Shown here in pieces: positions 9,350-21,038 of a stretch of DNA of 64,000 nt. The stretch comes from Psococerastis gibbosa. Its lineage: Eukaryota > Arthropoda > Insecta > Psocodea > Psocidae. Numbering within the stretch: position 1 is the stretch's first letter; each line of letters begins with the position of its first letter. The DNA is taken from contig OZ020485.1 of the NCBI GenBank assembly GCA_963971405.1, positions 1,984,001 to 2,048,000 of the forward strand, in the 5' to 3' direction. The notes under the pieces were generated by a model that saw nothing but the letters and a program-made list of their open reading frames with translations, had not been told where the DNA came from and made no database searches. The translations under genes and the position numbers were made by a program.

Positions 9350-12300
9350 TGTAATGTGAATTCCGGAAAACGTAACTTTTAATATTACACAAAACCGAAC
9401 CAAAAAAAAGAAGAAAATTATTTACCATTTATTCTTATTTTCAGAAATCCACAAAACAATAATCACCGCGACCTAGCTCGAGTCAAGAAGAGATGTTGGG
9501 CGTAGATCCTTTTTAAACTGTTTTAATTCTATTAGACTGCTAGCTTTTTGAATAGATCTCCGAATAAAAATCTCAACCAAAACCTTCCAAGACATTCAGG
9601 GAACGTGCCAAGCCAAGAACAACAGAAAATCTAATTTAACCCAATATAATAACCTTATGGTCAATAAGAAATAAGCAATACATGATATCACAATACTGTA
9701 AGGAAAATTACAATTAGTTGGTTAGTACATTTCACTAGAATTAAGTATTATCAGAGGAAAATACATGACTTATAATAATTTGTTCATCTCAAAATTAATA
9801 GAATGCTGGAAAGAAGAACAATTACCCGAACAGGGAGAATTTCTCTATCCCTGGCTGAACTTAAGCAGCTATGCTCAAAATAATAATTAACTTAAAAAGG
9901 AGGACTCACTCAACTCTTAGGTTTCGAAGAAAAGAAAGTAAAAAAAAGGAAGCAATAGGTAAGCTGATATCAAAAATATAAATGTACTAATTCAGACTAT
10001 TTAATTAAAAGTAATATAGTATTCAAAATTAAATTTCAAGTTTAGAGTCCGAATTTCAAAAAAAAAAATACTCCTATAAGGGCAACATTTCACTCACGCA
10101 TTCATACTGGGGTACCTTAACAATAAACACCCAATGGTAGAAGAGTTGCAGAAAGGAATGAGTAGACTAGTATCTTCCATCATCAGCATCTAAGATCCCT
10201 GCATCCTTGCCACCAGCGTTTTAGGCCCGCACGGCCGTGAGAGGTTAAACCGGCATCATAGCATCAATGGTTTCAAACCGCAGGAGAAAAACCAGCATCC
10301 GAGATAGAGAAGCAAACACTTGAAGCATCACCTTTGAAGTTAGGCATAATTTACTTGGAGAGATCCGAGGTGATGAAGGAGGAAAAAAAATGAAAGATGA
10401 GAGAAAATCAAAAGAAGGAGAACGAAGAACTTGGAGAACGAAGAAGTCGGAGAACGAAGAAGTCGGAGAACGAAGAAGTCGGAGAACGAAGAAGTCGGAG
10501 AACGAAGAAGTCGGAGAACGAAGAACTTGGACCTGGAAACAAAATTTTAGTTCACAGAATTTTCGAACACTAATCTTAGCAGCATAGCAGCTTCCACATA
10601 CGAGCGACTGGAGACGAATTGGAAACGTGATTGAAGAATGCAGATACTTTCCATTAAATTTACTAAGCAACTGCTTCTAACTAGTAGCCAGAATAAAATT
10701 TAGAAACCTAGTTCGATTGGTTGACTCCAAAAAGGTAGACTAAGTTGGCTAATCTGCTATTAAGATCCATTGAGCTATCTTAATTCGCTGGTCAAGTAGT
10801 GACGTACAAATGGTAACATCTCTCTCTAGTTAAAAATGATAAATAGTAGACCTATAGCATTAACTTGTATGCATTAGACTTGAATAAAACACTTTCCGGC
10901 CAAAACCTCAAAATAGTTTGAACTAACTTGTAAGTTCAGAAACTTGCTTAAAGTTGAATAAAAAGGGAATCGAATCTTAAACGGAGCACACTAAATGTTT
11001 AAAAGTAGTCTCATGTGGTTGAGAAAAATATCGAGAAAAGAGCTCAACGTAAATTGAGAAAGGGGGGGGAAGGCATTTGACTGCCTACGCCTCTGACGAT
11101 TGCTCCATGAGGGCAAATCGTGCGACCCCAGTTAGCTTATCAACTTTTTATTCCGAAAACGAAAATATATTTCACAAGGTTAGATAAAGTACTGGCTGAA
11201 TTTACTAAGAGCTTTCAAAATTAATTCAATATTGTCTATTCAAACATCTAAGCCTGTCGCATACAGTTAATACTAGTATAGCAAAGTAAGCTTACCAGAC
11301 AGAACTCCTAGTTGTTTTTTTATTGCTGGTTAGAACTAGTCCACGTTCAAAAAATTAAGTTTTTCCGTAGGAACCAGGTCAAGGCATCTCAACCTACGTT
11401 TTCGCAGACCCGAAATCCATTAGAACTCCACAATTTCTGGGCCCTTGCTAGAATAAACCAGAGTTAGCTATAACACACTGTCTGAGCCATTCTATATTTT
11501 AATTAAAGATTGTTGGGAGAATTAATGTATTTTATTTAATTTACGTTGTGTAGTTAAATAATTAATTTAGTCAGGTTTTAAATCTCTTTAATTTCGTAAC
11601 CCACTACTAAGGTTAACCCATAACGCATAGCGACCATGTGAGCGGTTTGCAACAAAATTGGGTTTTAGTGAAGAATTAATTAAACGAAATCTGCCAAATT
11701 TCAGGAATCAACTGAACACAGTTGGAAAAAACATTTATCAGTAAAAATTCCACTAAAAGTTCAACGTTGAAAGTAATTAAATTTATTTCAATTGGGCCAC
11801 ATGGCATCGCACTTAGAGCAAGGCATGGTCCCAGAAATTCACTAATTTCTCAGAGAAAAAGTAGGTTAAAACAATGGATTTAATGCTTACCCTGTATCAG
11901 ATGAAAATAAAAGTAATTAATAAATTAACATTGTAGAATTAGGTTGGTTTTCTTTATTACCAAGAATAAAAATCAAAAATTATACGGGCCCAATTTCAGG
12001 AATCGCCACCATATTTCCCTCTTCCGGAAATCAGTGTTTTCCTTTTTCTAAGGCACCGCTTGGCATACCCGTTGCCGCGAAATTGCTGGGATTTAAAATC
12101 TAATCACTTTGAATGCAAAAATTACTTTATTTGGTGCCATTTTATAAGAATTAGATTTATAAATTAGTTATTAAACTTACGTTGAAAAAAAAAGAAGAGT
12201 TATTTCAATAAAATCAGTTTAAATATTTATTTGTTATTTTTGTATTAATGGCATAGACAAACAGTGCGCAGCCTTCTAGTTCATACCGACAAAGGAACTT

Positions 12301-12616
12301 ATTGTAAACAAAAACATCGAATTCAAACATGGACATCTCCCTAGAGATTTTATCAATATTTCGACGCAAAAATAGAGAATACCTTCACGATAAGTAGGCC
12401 TAGACTAACCAGACTTAAGGAAGTGAAGTAAGACCATGTTCTTCATTGAGTTGCGAAGTCTTCAGGTACCCAGATGCTACGCTGGACGAGAAATAAATTC
12501 GATACCAGTGACAGGTAGGCTCTAAGAGTTGATAGATTGTGAATAAATTATGAGATTAACCGATTTTATCCAAAACGCTAGCGGATAAAATTCAATGGAG
12601 CAAAATTCTTGCTACA
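9350..12616 (+). mobile_element. Left long terminal repeat (3,267 bp) of a long-LTR element
   Basis: This segment is repeated directly at 14241-17505. It starts TGTAATGTGAATTCC and ends TTCTTGCTACA, so it has TG...CA ends with TGTA/TACA inverted termini. The two copies keep an exact offset (4,891) until a G tract near 11062-11069, which has 8 Gs here and 6 in the right copy; I noticed no other indel and no substitution in the lines compared. The element is flanked by AGCT on both sides (9346-9349 and 17506-17509). No reliable gene is present; frames at 10245-10670 arise from a 16-bp minisatellite. A 3.27-kb LTR is unusually long. Confidence 0.8.
10421..10530. repeat. 16-bp minisatellite in the left LTR
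   Basis: There are seven tandem units of AACGAAGAAGTCGGAG; the first and last read AACGAAGAACTTGGAG/C. Because 16 is not a multiple of 3, every frame cycles through the same peptide over 48 bases, which produces spurious open frames on both strands. Confidence 0.9.
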
Positions 12617-13191
12617 AAATATTGACCATAAAGTAAACTCGCATTTCCAGACCTACACGGTCGAAAGGCGAACTCGTAGAATTAATTGGGAAGAGAACAA
12701 GATGAACGACCTATTCCAATCGGACACCCAAAAAAAACAACTTGAATTATAAGAGGAACAACTTCGATCCATCCTACTCAACCATAGACGATGGTTGAAG
12801 AACTCAACCACAGAAACAACTTATCATCTGTGGGAGTAACGAAAGGCCAAGATGAACAGGCAACGCAGACATTTCGAAAAACTTCGCGGAAAGTAAAAGC
12901 ATTGGAAACATAGTATAGACAGCAAGCAGCTGTCTGACCAACCAACCCTTTACAAGGAGGGAAAATATCCGGGGGATATTGACCAATAAAAAAAAAAAAA
13001 AAAAAAAAAAATTGAATTTTTTTTTTTGTTTTTTCTTTATTTAAAATAATAGAAAATATAAGAAATAATTTTTCCTACTTGAAACTTAGTAATAAAATTA
13101 GCCGGAAACTATCCGGGCTCGGATGTCAAGAACATCGGGGGTATATTGACCATAATCAAGAAGGATTCTACTATCGAGAACTAGGAACGCT

Positions 13192-13294
13192 CTTTTTTTT
13201 TTTTTAAAGTGATATCTTGCTTAGCTGGAAGAGTAGCTCTTCGGGGCTAAAGCTCGCCTGAAAATAAAGACGATATTTCATTTCATTTCATTTC
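13192..13294 (+). mobile_element. 3' tail of a non-LTR retrotransposon or SINE inserted in the interior
   Basis: A T-rich start is followed by GCTTAGCTGGAAGAGTAGCT, a short TCTTCGGGGCTAAAGC segment, and a GAAAATAAAGACGATATTTC end that runs into TTTCA repeats (ATTTCATTTCATTTC). This is the form of the last hundred bases of many arthropod non-LTR elements. It carries no coding sequence. Confidence 0.45.
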
Positions 13295-13329
13295 TTGCAT
13301 CTGTATAGAAATATTTTTATACGAATGGG

Positions 13330-13520
13330 CGTAAGAACGAAACATGCCATCTTCCAGCTTCGTCACCGTCCATCGTTTCTAAGATATAGGAAGAATTTCC
13401 AGCTCTCGCACGGATTGTGAAGGGACCTATATATCTCGCCATTAAACTTTTCGTAACCCCGGCTTGCGCTTAATTCAGCAAACCGCAAAACGGACAAATC
13501 ATACCGAATGCAATTGCAAG
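13330..13520 (+). pseudogene. Possible Ty3/gypsy integrase C-terminal (GPY/F-type) remnant
   Basis: Across at least two frames of the plus strand I can read ARIVKGPIYLAIKL, then NRKTDKSYRMQLQD. This order resembles the GPY/F module at the end of Ty3/gypsy integrases, in which a K/R-G-P-Y segment precedes a K-S-Y-(K/R)-V-x-x-x-D segment. It is broken by frameshifts and short. If correct, the parent of the long-LTR element was a Ty3/gypsy element in plus orientation. The assignment is weak. Confidence 0.3.
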
Positions 13521-14240
13521 ACCCGAGTGGCCATTGATTAGTTAAAAATTAAATTTATCCAAAAAGAGCAGTTAACAGGAACCAAACATCCAACAAAAGA
13601 GGCGATGGGAAGAGTACCACTACTAACGACAACTAAAGACAACACGGAGAATCTGCAACAATTCACCAAAAAGATTAAGCACGGGTTGGACGCCATTCGA
13701 AGAGATAGCTTCGAAACTAATAAATAGAGAAACGATTCATGGAAGAATACTGAACCACTAAGGTCAAATGGCATAGGACAAATCTACCTAAAAACCACAG
13801 TACGTACCAATGAATAAAAATAGGAACGGAAGAAAGTCAAGGCAAAAGCACTTACAGACTGAGAGAAAACTTCGTCACCAAAGGCAAAAGCACTTACAAG
13901 GCAAATCGAAGACAGAGAAATAATAAGTTTATCAATATTATACCACAATAACACAAGATGAGGCACAAAGCCTAAGAGAAAAAAATTGCATTCTACCCAA
14001 TGGGTAGGAGTACTCTATGAAAAAGAGGGTTTTCCCCAAGATTAACTAATGTTCACAGCGCATCAAAGCTCCCAACTTGCAAGGCAAGACGGACATAATT
14101 ACTCGGTGATCCATCAACCAACTAACAGTCTTTAAGAATTAAAACAAAATGCTGTTGTGCAGCACTACGCCATGGCATTTGAAAAATAAATTGCAATTTT
14201 GCAGTTTCGCAGCCCCACGCCCTGGGCTCCATTTTTTTCT

Positions 14241-17200
14241 TGTAATGTGAATTCCGGAAAACGTAACTTTTAATATTACACAAAACCGAACCAAAAAAAA
14301 GAAGAAAATTATTTACCATTTATTCTTATTTTCAGAAATCCACAAAACAATAATCACCGCGACCTAGCTCGAGTCAAGAAGAGATGTTGGGCGTAGATCC
14401 TTTTTAAACTGTTTTAATTCTATTAGACTGCTAGCTTTTTGAATAGATCTCCGAATAAAAATCTCAACCAAAACCTTCCAAGACATTCAGGGAACGTGCC
14501 AAGCCAAGAACAACAGAAAATCTAATTTAACCCAATATAATAACCTTATGGTCAATAAGAAATAAGCAATACATGATATCACAATACTGTAAGGAAAATT
14601 ACAATTAGTTGGTTAGTACATTTCACTAGAATTAAGTATTATCAGAGGAAAATACATGACTTATAATAATTTGTTCATCTCAAAATTAATAGAATGCTGG
14701 AAAGAAGAACAATTACCCGAACAGGGAGAATTTCTCTATCCCTGGCTGAACTTAAGCAGCTATGCTCAAAATAATAATTAACTTAAAAAGGAGGACTCAC
14801 TCAACTCTTAGGTTTCGAAGAAAAGAAAGTAAAAAAAAGGAAGCAATAGGTAAGCTGATATCAAAAATATAAATGTACTAATTCAGACTATTTAATTAAA
14901 AGTAATATAGTATTCAAAATTAAATTTCAAGTTTAGAGTCCGAATTTCAAAAAAAAAAATACTCCTATAAGGGCAACATTTCACTCACGCATTCATACTG
15001 GGGTACCTTAACAATAAACACCCAATGGTAGAAGAGTTGCAGAAAGGAATGAGTAGACTAGTATCTTCCATCATCAGCATCTAAGATCCCTGCATCCTTG
15101 CCACCAGCGTTTTAGGCCCGCACGGCCGTGAGAGGTTAAACCGGCATCATAGCATCAATGGTTTCAAACCGCAGGAGAAAAACCAGCATCCGAGATAGAG
15201 AAGCAAACACTTGAAGCATCACCTTTGAAGTTAGGCATAATTTACTTGGAGAGATCCGAGGTGATGAAGGAGGAAAAAAAATGAAAGATGAGAGAAAATC
15301 AAAAGAAGGAGAACGAAGAACTTGGAGAACGAAGAAGTCGGAGAACGAAGAAGTCGGAGAACGAAGAAGTCGGAGAACGAAGAAGTCGGAGAACGAAGAA
15401 GTCGGAGAACGAAGAACTTGGACCTGGAAACAAAATTTTAGTTCACAGAATTTTCGAACACTAATCTTAGCAGCATAGCAGCTTCCACATACGAGCGACT
15501 GGAGACGAATTGGAAACGTGATTGAAGAATGCAGATACTTTCCATTAAATTTACTAAGCAACTGCTTCTAACTAGTAGCCAGAATAAAATTTAGAAACCT
15601 AGTTCGATTGGTTGACTCCAAAAAGGTAGACTAAGTTGGCTAATCTGCTATTAAGATCCATTGAGCTATCTTAATTCGCTGGTCAAGTAGTGACGTACAA
15701 ATGGTAACATCTCTCTCTAGTTAAAAATGATAAATAGTAGACCTATAGCATTAACTTGTATGCATTAGACTTGAATAAAACACTTTCCGGCCAAAACCTC
15801 AAAATAGTTTGAACTAACTTGTAAGTTCAGAAACTTGCTTAAAGTTGAATAAAAAGGGAATCGAATCTTAAACGGAGCACACTAAATGTTTAAAAGTAGT
15901 CTCATGTGGTTGAGAAAAATATCGAGAAAAGAGCTCAACGTAAATTGAGAAAGGGGGGAAGGCATTTGACTGCCTACGCCTCTGACGATTGCTCCATGAG
16001 GGCAAATCGTGCGACCCCAGTTAGCTTATCAACTTTTTATTCCGAAAACGAAAATATATTTCACAAGGTTAGATAAAGTACTGGCTGAATTTACTAAGAG
16101 CTTTCAAAATTAATTCAATATTGTCTATTCAAACATCTAAGCCTGTCGCATACAGTTAATACTAGTATAGCAAAGTAAGCTTACCAGACAGAACTCCTAG
16201 TTGTTTTTTTATTGCTGGTTAGAACTAGTCCACGTTCAAAAAATTAAGTTTTTCCGTAGGAACCAGGTCAAGGCATCTCAACCTACGTTTTCGCAGACCC
16301 GAAATCCATTAGAACTCCACAATTTCTGGGCCCTTGCTAGAATAAACCAGAGTTAGCTATAACACACTGTCTGAGCCATTCTATATTTTAATTAAAGATT
16401 GTTGGGAGAATTAATGTATTTTATTTAATTTACGTTGTGTAGTTAAATAATTAATTTAGTCAGGTTTTAAATCTCTTTAATTTCGTAACCCACTACTAAG
16501 GTTAACCCATAACGCATAGCGACCATGTGAGCGGTTTGCAACAAAATTGGGTTTTAGTGAAGAATTAATTAAACGAAATCTGCCAAATTTCAGGAATCAA
16601 CTGAACACAGTTGGAAAAAACATTTATCAGTAAAAATTCCACTAAAAGTTCAACGTTGAAAGTAATTAAATTTATTTCAATTGGGCCACATGGCATCGCA
16701 CTTAGAGCAAGGCATGGTCCCAGAAATTCACTAATTTCTCAGAGAAAAAGTAGGTTAAAACAATGGATTTAATGCTTACCCTGTATCAGATGAAAATAAA
16801 AGTAATTAATAAATTAACATTGTAGAATTAGGTTGGTTTTCTTTATTACCAAGAATAAAAATCAAAAATTATACGGGCCCAATTTCAGGAATCGCCACCA
16901 TATTTCCCTCTTCCGGAAATCAGTGTTTTCCTTTTTCTAAGGCACCGCTTGGCATACCCGTTGCCGCGAAATTGCTGGGATTTAAAATCTAATCACTTTG
17001 AATGCAAAAATTACTTTATTTGGTGCCATTTTATAAGAATTAGATTTATAAATTAGTTATTAAACTTACGTTGAAAAAAAAAGAAGAGTTATTTCAATAA
17101 AATCAGTTTAAATATTTATTTGTTATTTTTGTATTAATGGCATAGACAAACAGTGCGCAGCCTTCTAGTTCATACCGACAAAGGAACTTATTGTAAACAA

Positions 17201-17505
17201 AAACATCGAATTCAAACATGGACATCTCCCTAGAGATTTTATCAATATTTCGACGCAAAAATAGAGAATACCTTCACGATAAGTAGGCCTAGACTAACCA
17301 GACTTAAGGAAGTGAAGTAAGACCATGTTCTTCATTGAGTTGCGAAGTCTTCAGGTACCCAGATGCTACGCTGGACGAGAAATAAATTCGATACCAGTGA
17401 CAGGTAGGCTCTAAGAGTTGATAGATTGTGAATAAATTATGAGATTAACCGATTTTATCCAAAACGCTAGCGGATAAAATTCAATGGAGCAAAATTCTTG
17501 CTACA
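14241..17505 (+). mobile_element. Right long terminal repeat (3,265 bp) of the long-LTR element
   Basis: Direct repeat of 9350-12616 with the same TGTAATG start and GCTACA end. It is two bases shorter, in the G tract near 15954. The very high identity means the insertion is young. The right target copy AGCT follows at 17506-17509. Confidence 0.8.
15312..15421. repeat. 16-bp minisatellite in the right LTR
   Basis: Same seven-unit array as in the left LTR, with the same unit number and order, which confirms that the two LTRs have hardly diverged. Confidence 0.9.
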
Positions 17506-17708
17506 AGCTTTGTGATGGTCGAAATTTTCCATTCCGAGGTTACTACGGAATTACAGGTTTTGAGGTCCCAGGGGCCCCAAAAAGTGATTTTGTAAGAAAT
17601 GTCTGTCTGTTAAACTGCCTGTATTTGAATGGGGTTCTTAGCTGGTTTGAATGGTGGCACTACTGCTGGCTATCACAAAAAACATGGCGGATAGCCTTTT
17701 TGTATTGA
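17506..17708 (+). repeat. Repeat family R, right part after the LTR element
   Basis: It begins AGCTTTGTGATGGTCGAAAT and continues with a GAGGTCCCAGG block and GAAATGTCTGTCTGT, the diagnostic order of family R. It is the continuation of the copy interrupted at 9349. Confidence 0.65.
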
Positions 17709-18204
17709 ATTGATGTCAACTATATTATTTTTTAACCATTTTAACTTGAATACATCGAAGCCTGGCCAATGTGTTGTATTTAAATTAAGTAGAAATTACC
17801 AATTTCGTTTCCCAAAAATTTAAAAGCAGGAAGCGTTGTGGGTAAGGGCCATAAAGAGGAAAAATTGGAAGCCCACTCCATTACAGTTCTAGTTCTGGCA
17901 CTAGGAGACGGGCACCCTCCACTGTCAATATATCTTAAAACATATACACATCAATAATAATTGTTGTTTGAGTGATTATCGCCAAATAGCGTCTTCAGTT
18001 TTCCCCAGTTATGTATGTGTTATGTTATGTGTTCTACGCATAACCTTTCAACTGGTTTGCATAAGGTTTGCTGAGGGAGCCGTCTGTCTCACCTTGGTGG
18101 ATCACGATCAAAGATGAATTGTAATGTCTAAGTTGTTCACTTAGCTTATTGTAATGGGATACCTATCAACGTGTCTAGAGACATAGTTGTGAGTCTCACG
18201 AAAA
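17709..18204. other. No gene seen
   Basis: No coding, RNA or repeat signal that I can support. Confidence 0.4.
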
Positions 18205-18369
18205 GTCTAGGGCCGTGCCCAGGTGGGTGGTCCCCCCCCCCCCGAAATGATGTTTTAATATAAACCTATATTGTTAGATGAATTCATCCATTAAATCATT
18301 AATAAATTACGTAAAAAAAATTTGGACCCCCCCCCCTCCCGAATCCAAAACCTGGGCACGACCTTGGGT
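18205..18369. mobile_element. Short MITE with poly-C arms
   Basis: TCTAGGGCCGTGCCCAGGT at about 18206-18224 pairs imperfectly with ACCTGGGCACGACCTTGGG at 18350-18368, and each terminus is followed internally by a C-rich tract (18231-18243 and 18327-18336). Size and shape suggest a non-autonomous DNA transposon. The superfamily was not determined. Confidence 0.5.
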
Positions 18370-19793
18370 CTATCAGCATTTGACGTCGTCCCTTTAGTAA
18401 CACACGTGCAAATTTATGAAAACAACTACTTTAGGCCCGGTACACAATGACTTTTTGGTTTTGATTATGGCGTTTTCATGCAGACGCATCTGTAGCTTCT
18501 CCGCACTAAACAGAGGTTCCAAGAAAGAAAATGGACTTTGAAATACTTAAGGAGGGTTTATTATCCATTATTTTCAAATAATGCTGGTAAATTGTTAGTT
18601 TTCAATTGAAATTACATTAAAAAACTTACATAAAAACAACACAGGTTCTTACGGCAAAACGCCTATTGACATCTCCTAGCAGACGACATTACCAGGTCGG
18701 CCATATTGCGCTAAGGACCCCATTTGGGGAGTTGTAGTCATTTTTTTGGATGACTTTATTTTGGGGGTTTTACCCCCCAAAAACTCCAGAATTTTCAAAA
18801 CCAAAAACTCTCAAGAACATTCCTGATGTACCATTTTAATGATCCTTTCGAACTTCCAGCACGTTTTTGGTACAAAATATAGAGATATAGAGTAACAGTA
18901 CTTTATAAAGCGTTGTTATCTCAATAGCCCGGTCAAAATAGACATGAAAACAGTGACTAAATAACAAAATTGCCGGAGAGCTAAATTGTGGTACAGACCT
19001 TGGGTTTACCATTATAAATAAAATATCAAAAATCCCCATTGATCCCATGTGTGCTAAAAAAGTTATTCGGGGTCAAAGGTCAAAATTTCAGGTTACTTTG
19101 GTTTTCTCGAAAACGGTAAGTTGTATCAAAAAAGTTTTTGAACAAAGATTTTCAATTCTCCATAAAAAAAGGTGTCTGTCATTTTCTTTTCATTCCTGAG
19201 ATATCACGCTTGTAAGAGGCACGCCCCACATAATATGCACATTCAACCACGTTTATGCATAGTTAGGTACTTAAGCGTGCCTATTAGTGCCTCTTTCATG
19301 TACAAACTGTACTATTCATCGAAAATATACACTTAAATAAAATATTCACTTATAAAGGACAGTCAGCCCCTTGCTATACAGAATCCTCTCCACCTGTTTG
19401 GCCTTAAGTAACATCTGGCTATAGGCCTATGCTATTTAATATTAAAATATATTATTAAACACAGCAATAATTGTAGTAGGTGATGATGTGGATTTGTTAG
19501 TATGACTTACTGCAAGGACTCAAATAGATAAAATTTACTTTTTAAAAACCGGGAAAGGCTCAACAGTGAACAGCTAGTGTGTACACAGGTAGGCCTACTG
19601 GCTCAACTATTTTATCTTTCTCCTAAATTAGCATTTGCTACTCAACACTTGTATCGAGCATACTATCAAGTTCAGGTATGGCAAGGCAATCAACTGACCT
19701 CTAAAGATAGGGGTTGGGAATTAATAAATAACATTTTAATGGCCAATCCAAACTTTACTCCCCCCTGCAACAGAAAAACTTCTTAACACAATT
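18370..19793. other. No gene seen; weak repeats only
   Basis: A stretch near 18740-18790 (TTTTGGGGGTTTTACCCCCC) resembles the middle of family R. Bases 19194-19245 (ATTCCTGAGATATCACGCTT and onward) are complementary to 20610-20663, so a roughly 50-bp inverted repeat brackets the Tc1-type copy. The open frame at 19577-19786 has no recognisable domain. Confidence 0.4.
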
Positions 19794-20600
19794 GCGTGCC
19801 ATTCGGTCGGTTGATGCCGTAGCGGAGTGCTAGTGGTCTCTTACGAGAGGTAGGACTATAAAGATTTGTCTTAAGGCAGTTTCGAAGATCAAATCATTTA
19901 GACGACGTCTCCCAATGAGTGTACTGATTTCTGGTGTTTGGCGTGACTGTTTCAAGCATAGCAGGTGTTATGTAATATATTCCTTCCTGGATATTGTCCT
20001 TTGAATCTTGTACAGTCCTCGAACGGTTCACATAAACACGGGATTTCAAAAAACCCCATAGGAAATCGGAGTTCGGGAAATCGCCCCTGATTGAGATGAG
20101 GCGTTCAAGGAGGAGCTGTTCTCTCAAAGTCTCGTTCTGACAGTTCTTGCACAATAGACATCTTATATGGATGAAAATGTTGGTCTTCATGGAGAATTCT
20201 CTTCACAGAACGATCGAAAAGTCCAAGGGCAGAGGCATGTGATCGCAACATTGAAGCTCTAACTGCCTCAATGTTCTCAGGTGATCCATGGGGCTGAGGG
20301 GCTCCAGTTCTTCGTTTTATCGAGTTTGCAGTTCCTCTAAGCGCAGTGATCCACGTAACATTGATTTCCGGTCCGAAACAGTGCCTAAATTAAAGTTATT
20401 CCGAAAGGCGCGCTGGTTTGCAATCTCAGAACATCCGCTCAAAACGCCCAAACGCACGCTCCTAAATGTTCCAACGCCCGAACTATGCCTGAAAAACTTT
20501 AAAGTCCCACCTCTCAAACGAGACCACTAACACTCCGCTACGACATTAACCAACCGAATGGCGCGCATCACAAAAAAGGAAATTATGCTGCCGCACCCTG
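19794..20600 (-). pseudogene. Tc1/mariner-superfamily transposon, internally deleted
   Basis: On the minus strand the right end begins CAGGGTGCGGCAGCATAATT (from 20600), the same terminus as the MITE at 8312. A helix-turn-helix region follows (about 20158-20320), including WITALRGTANSIKRRTGAP, ENIEAVRASM and DRSVKRILHEDQHFHPYKM. The frame then jumps to the C-terminal end of a DDE transposase: SDFLWGFLKSRVYVNRSRTV and ITPAMLETVTPNTRNQ (20075-19915). The first two catalytic acidic residues and the region between are deleted, and frameshifts are present. The left end lacks the outermost 25 bases of the terminal repeat. Confidence 0.75.
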
Positions 20601-20699
20601 TTCATGCTGTATGTGCATGTTATGTGGAACGTGACACTTACAAGCGCGATATCTCCGGAATGGTGCAATAAAACAAATTTCCCAAAATAACAGTTTCAA

Positions 20700-21022
20700 T
20701 CTCAATCTAGTAAACAGAATTCTGCGACATCACAAAATCAAACACAACCTCAAACTAATTTACCCCCCAGAGAGCATAAAAAGGAAACCAATAAATCATA
20801 TTTCATGATACAATACATAGAAAAATTCACAGAAAAAATAAGTAACCTAATTTCTTCTACAACAGACAAAACACCAGCCCCGTACAACCGCAACAATTTA
20901 GCCAATAAACTCATGAACTGCAAAACCAAACCAGAAAAGGAAAAAGGCAATGGAGTTTATCGTATAAATTGTAACGATTGTAACGCAATCTACATAGGCC
21001 AAACAGGCAGAAGCTTTAAGTT
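20700..21022 (+). pseudogene. Penelope-like element, GIY-YIG endonuclease fragment
   Basis: The plus frame reads EKFTEKISNLISSTT in the linker after RT, then NKLMNCKTKPEK, then GVYRINCNDCNAIYIGQTGR, which contains the GVY...YIG core and the CxxC pair typical of Penelope-like GIY-YIG domains. Homology stops at SFK (about 21022), where AT-rich sequence takes over, so the catalytic R/E portion is missing. No RT is present. Confidence 0.8.
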
Positions 21023-21038
21023 ATTTTTTGTTTATTAA

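Larger units (their letters stand above)
12617..14240 (+). mobile_element. Interior of the long-LTR element, degraded
   Basis: The interior is only 1,624 bp, with no long frame, no recognisable primer-binding site after the left LTR and no clear polypurine tract before the right LTR. It contains a poly-A/poly-T rich block (12988-13040). ATATTGACCA occurs three times (near 12619, 12975 and 13140), and AAGGCAAAAGCACTTAC is duplicated near 13840 and 13880. The only protein-like trace is a possible integrase C-terminal module. The element cannot be autonomous and resembles the class of large non-coding LTR derivatives. Confidence 0.6.

Noticed and set aside
10245-10670. 141-residue minus-strand frame, identical at 15136-15561, with opposite 65-residue frames
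   Set aside because: The frames arise from the 16-bp minisatellite in the LTR, whose non-triplet period keeps several frames open; the peptide is repetitive and has no domain.
9350-17505. Large tandem or segmental duplication of host DNA
   Set aside because: The TG...CA ends, the flanking AGCT duplication, and the interruption of a family R copy exactly at these ends favour an LTR element.
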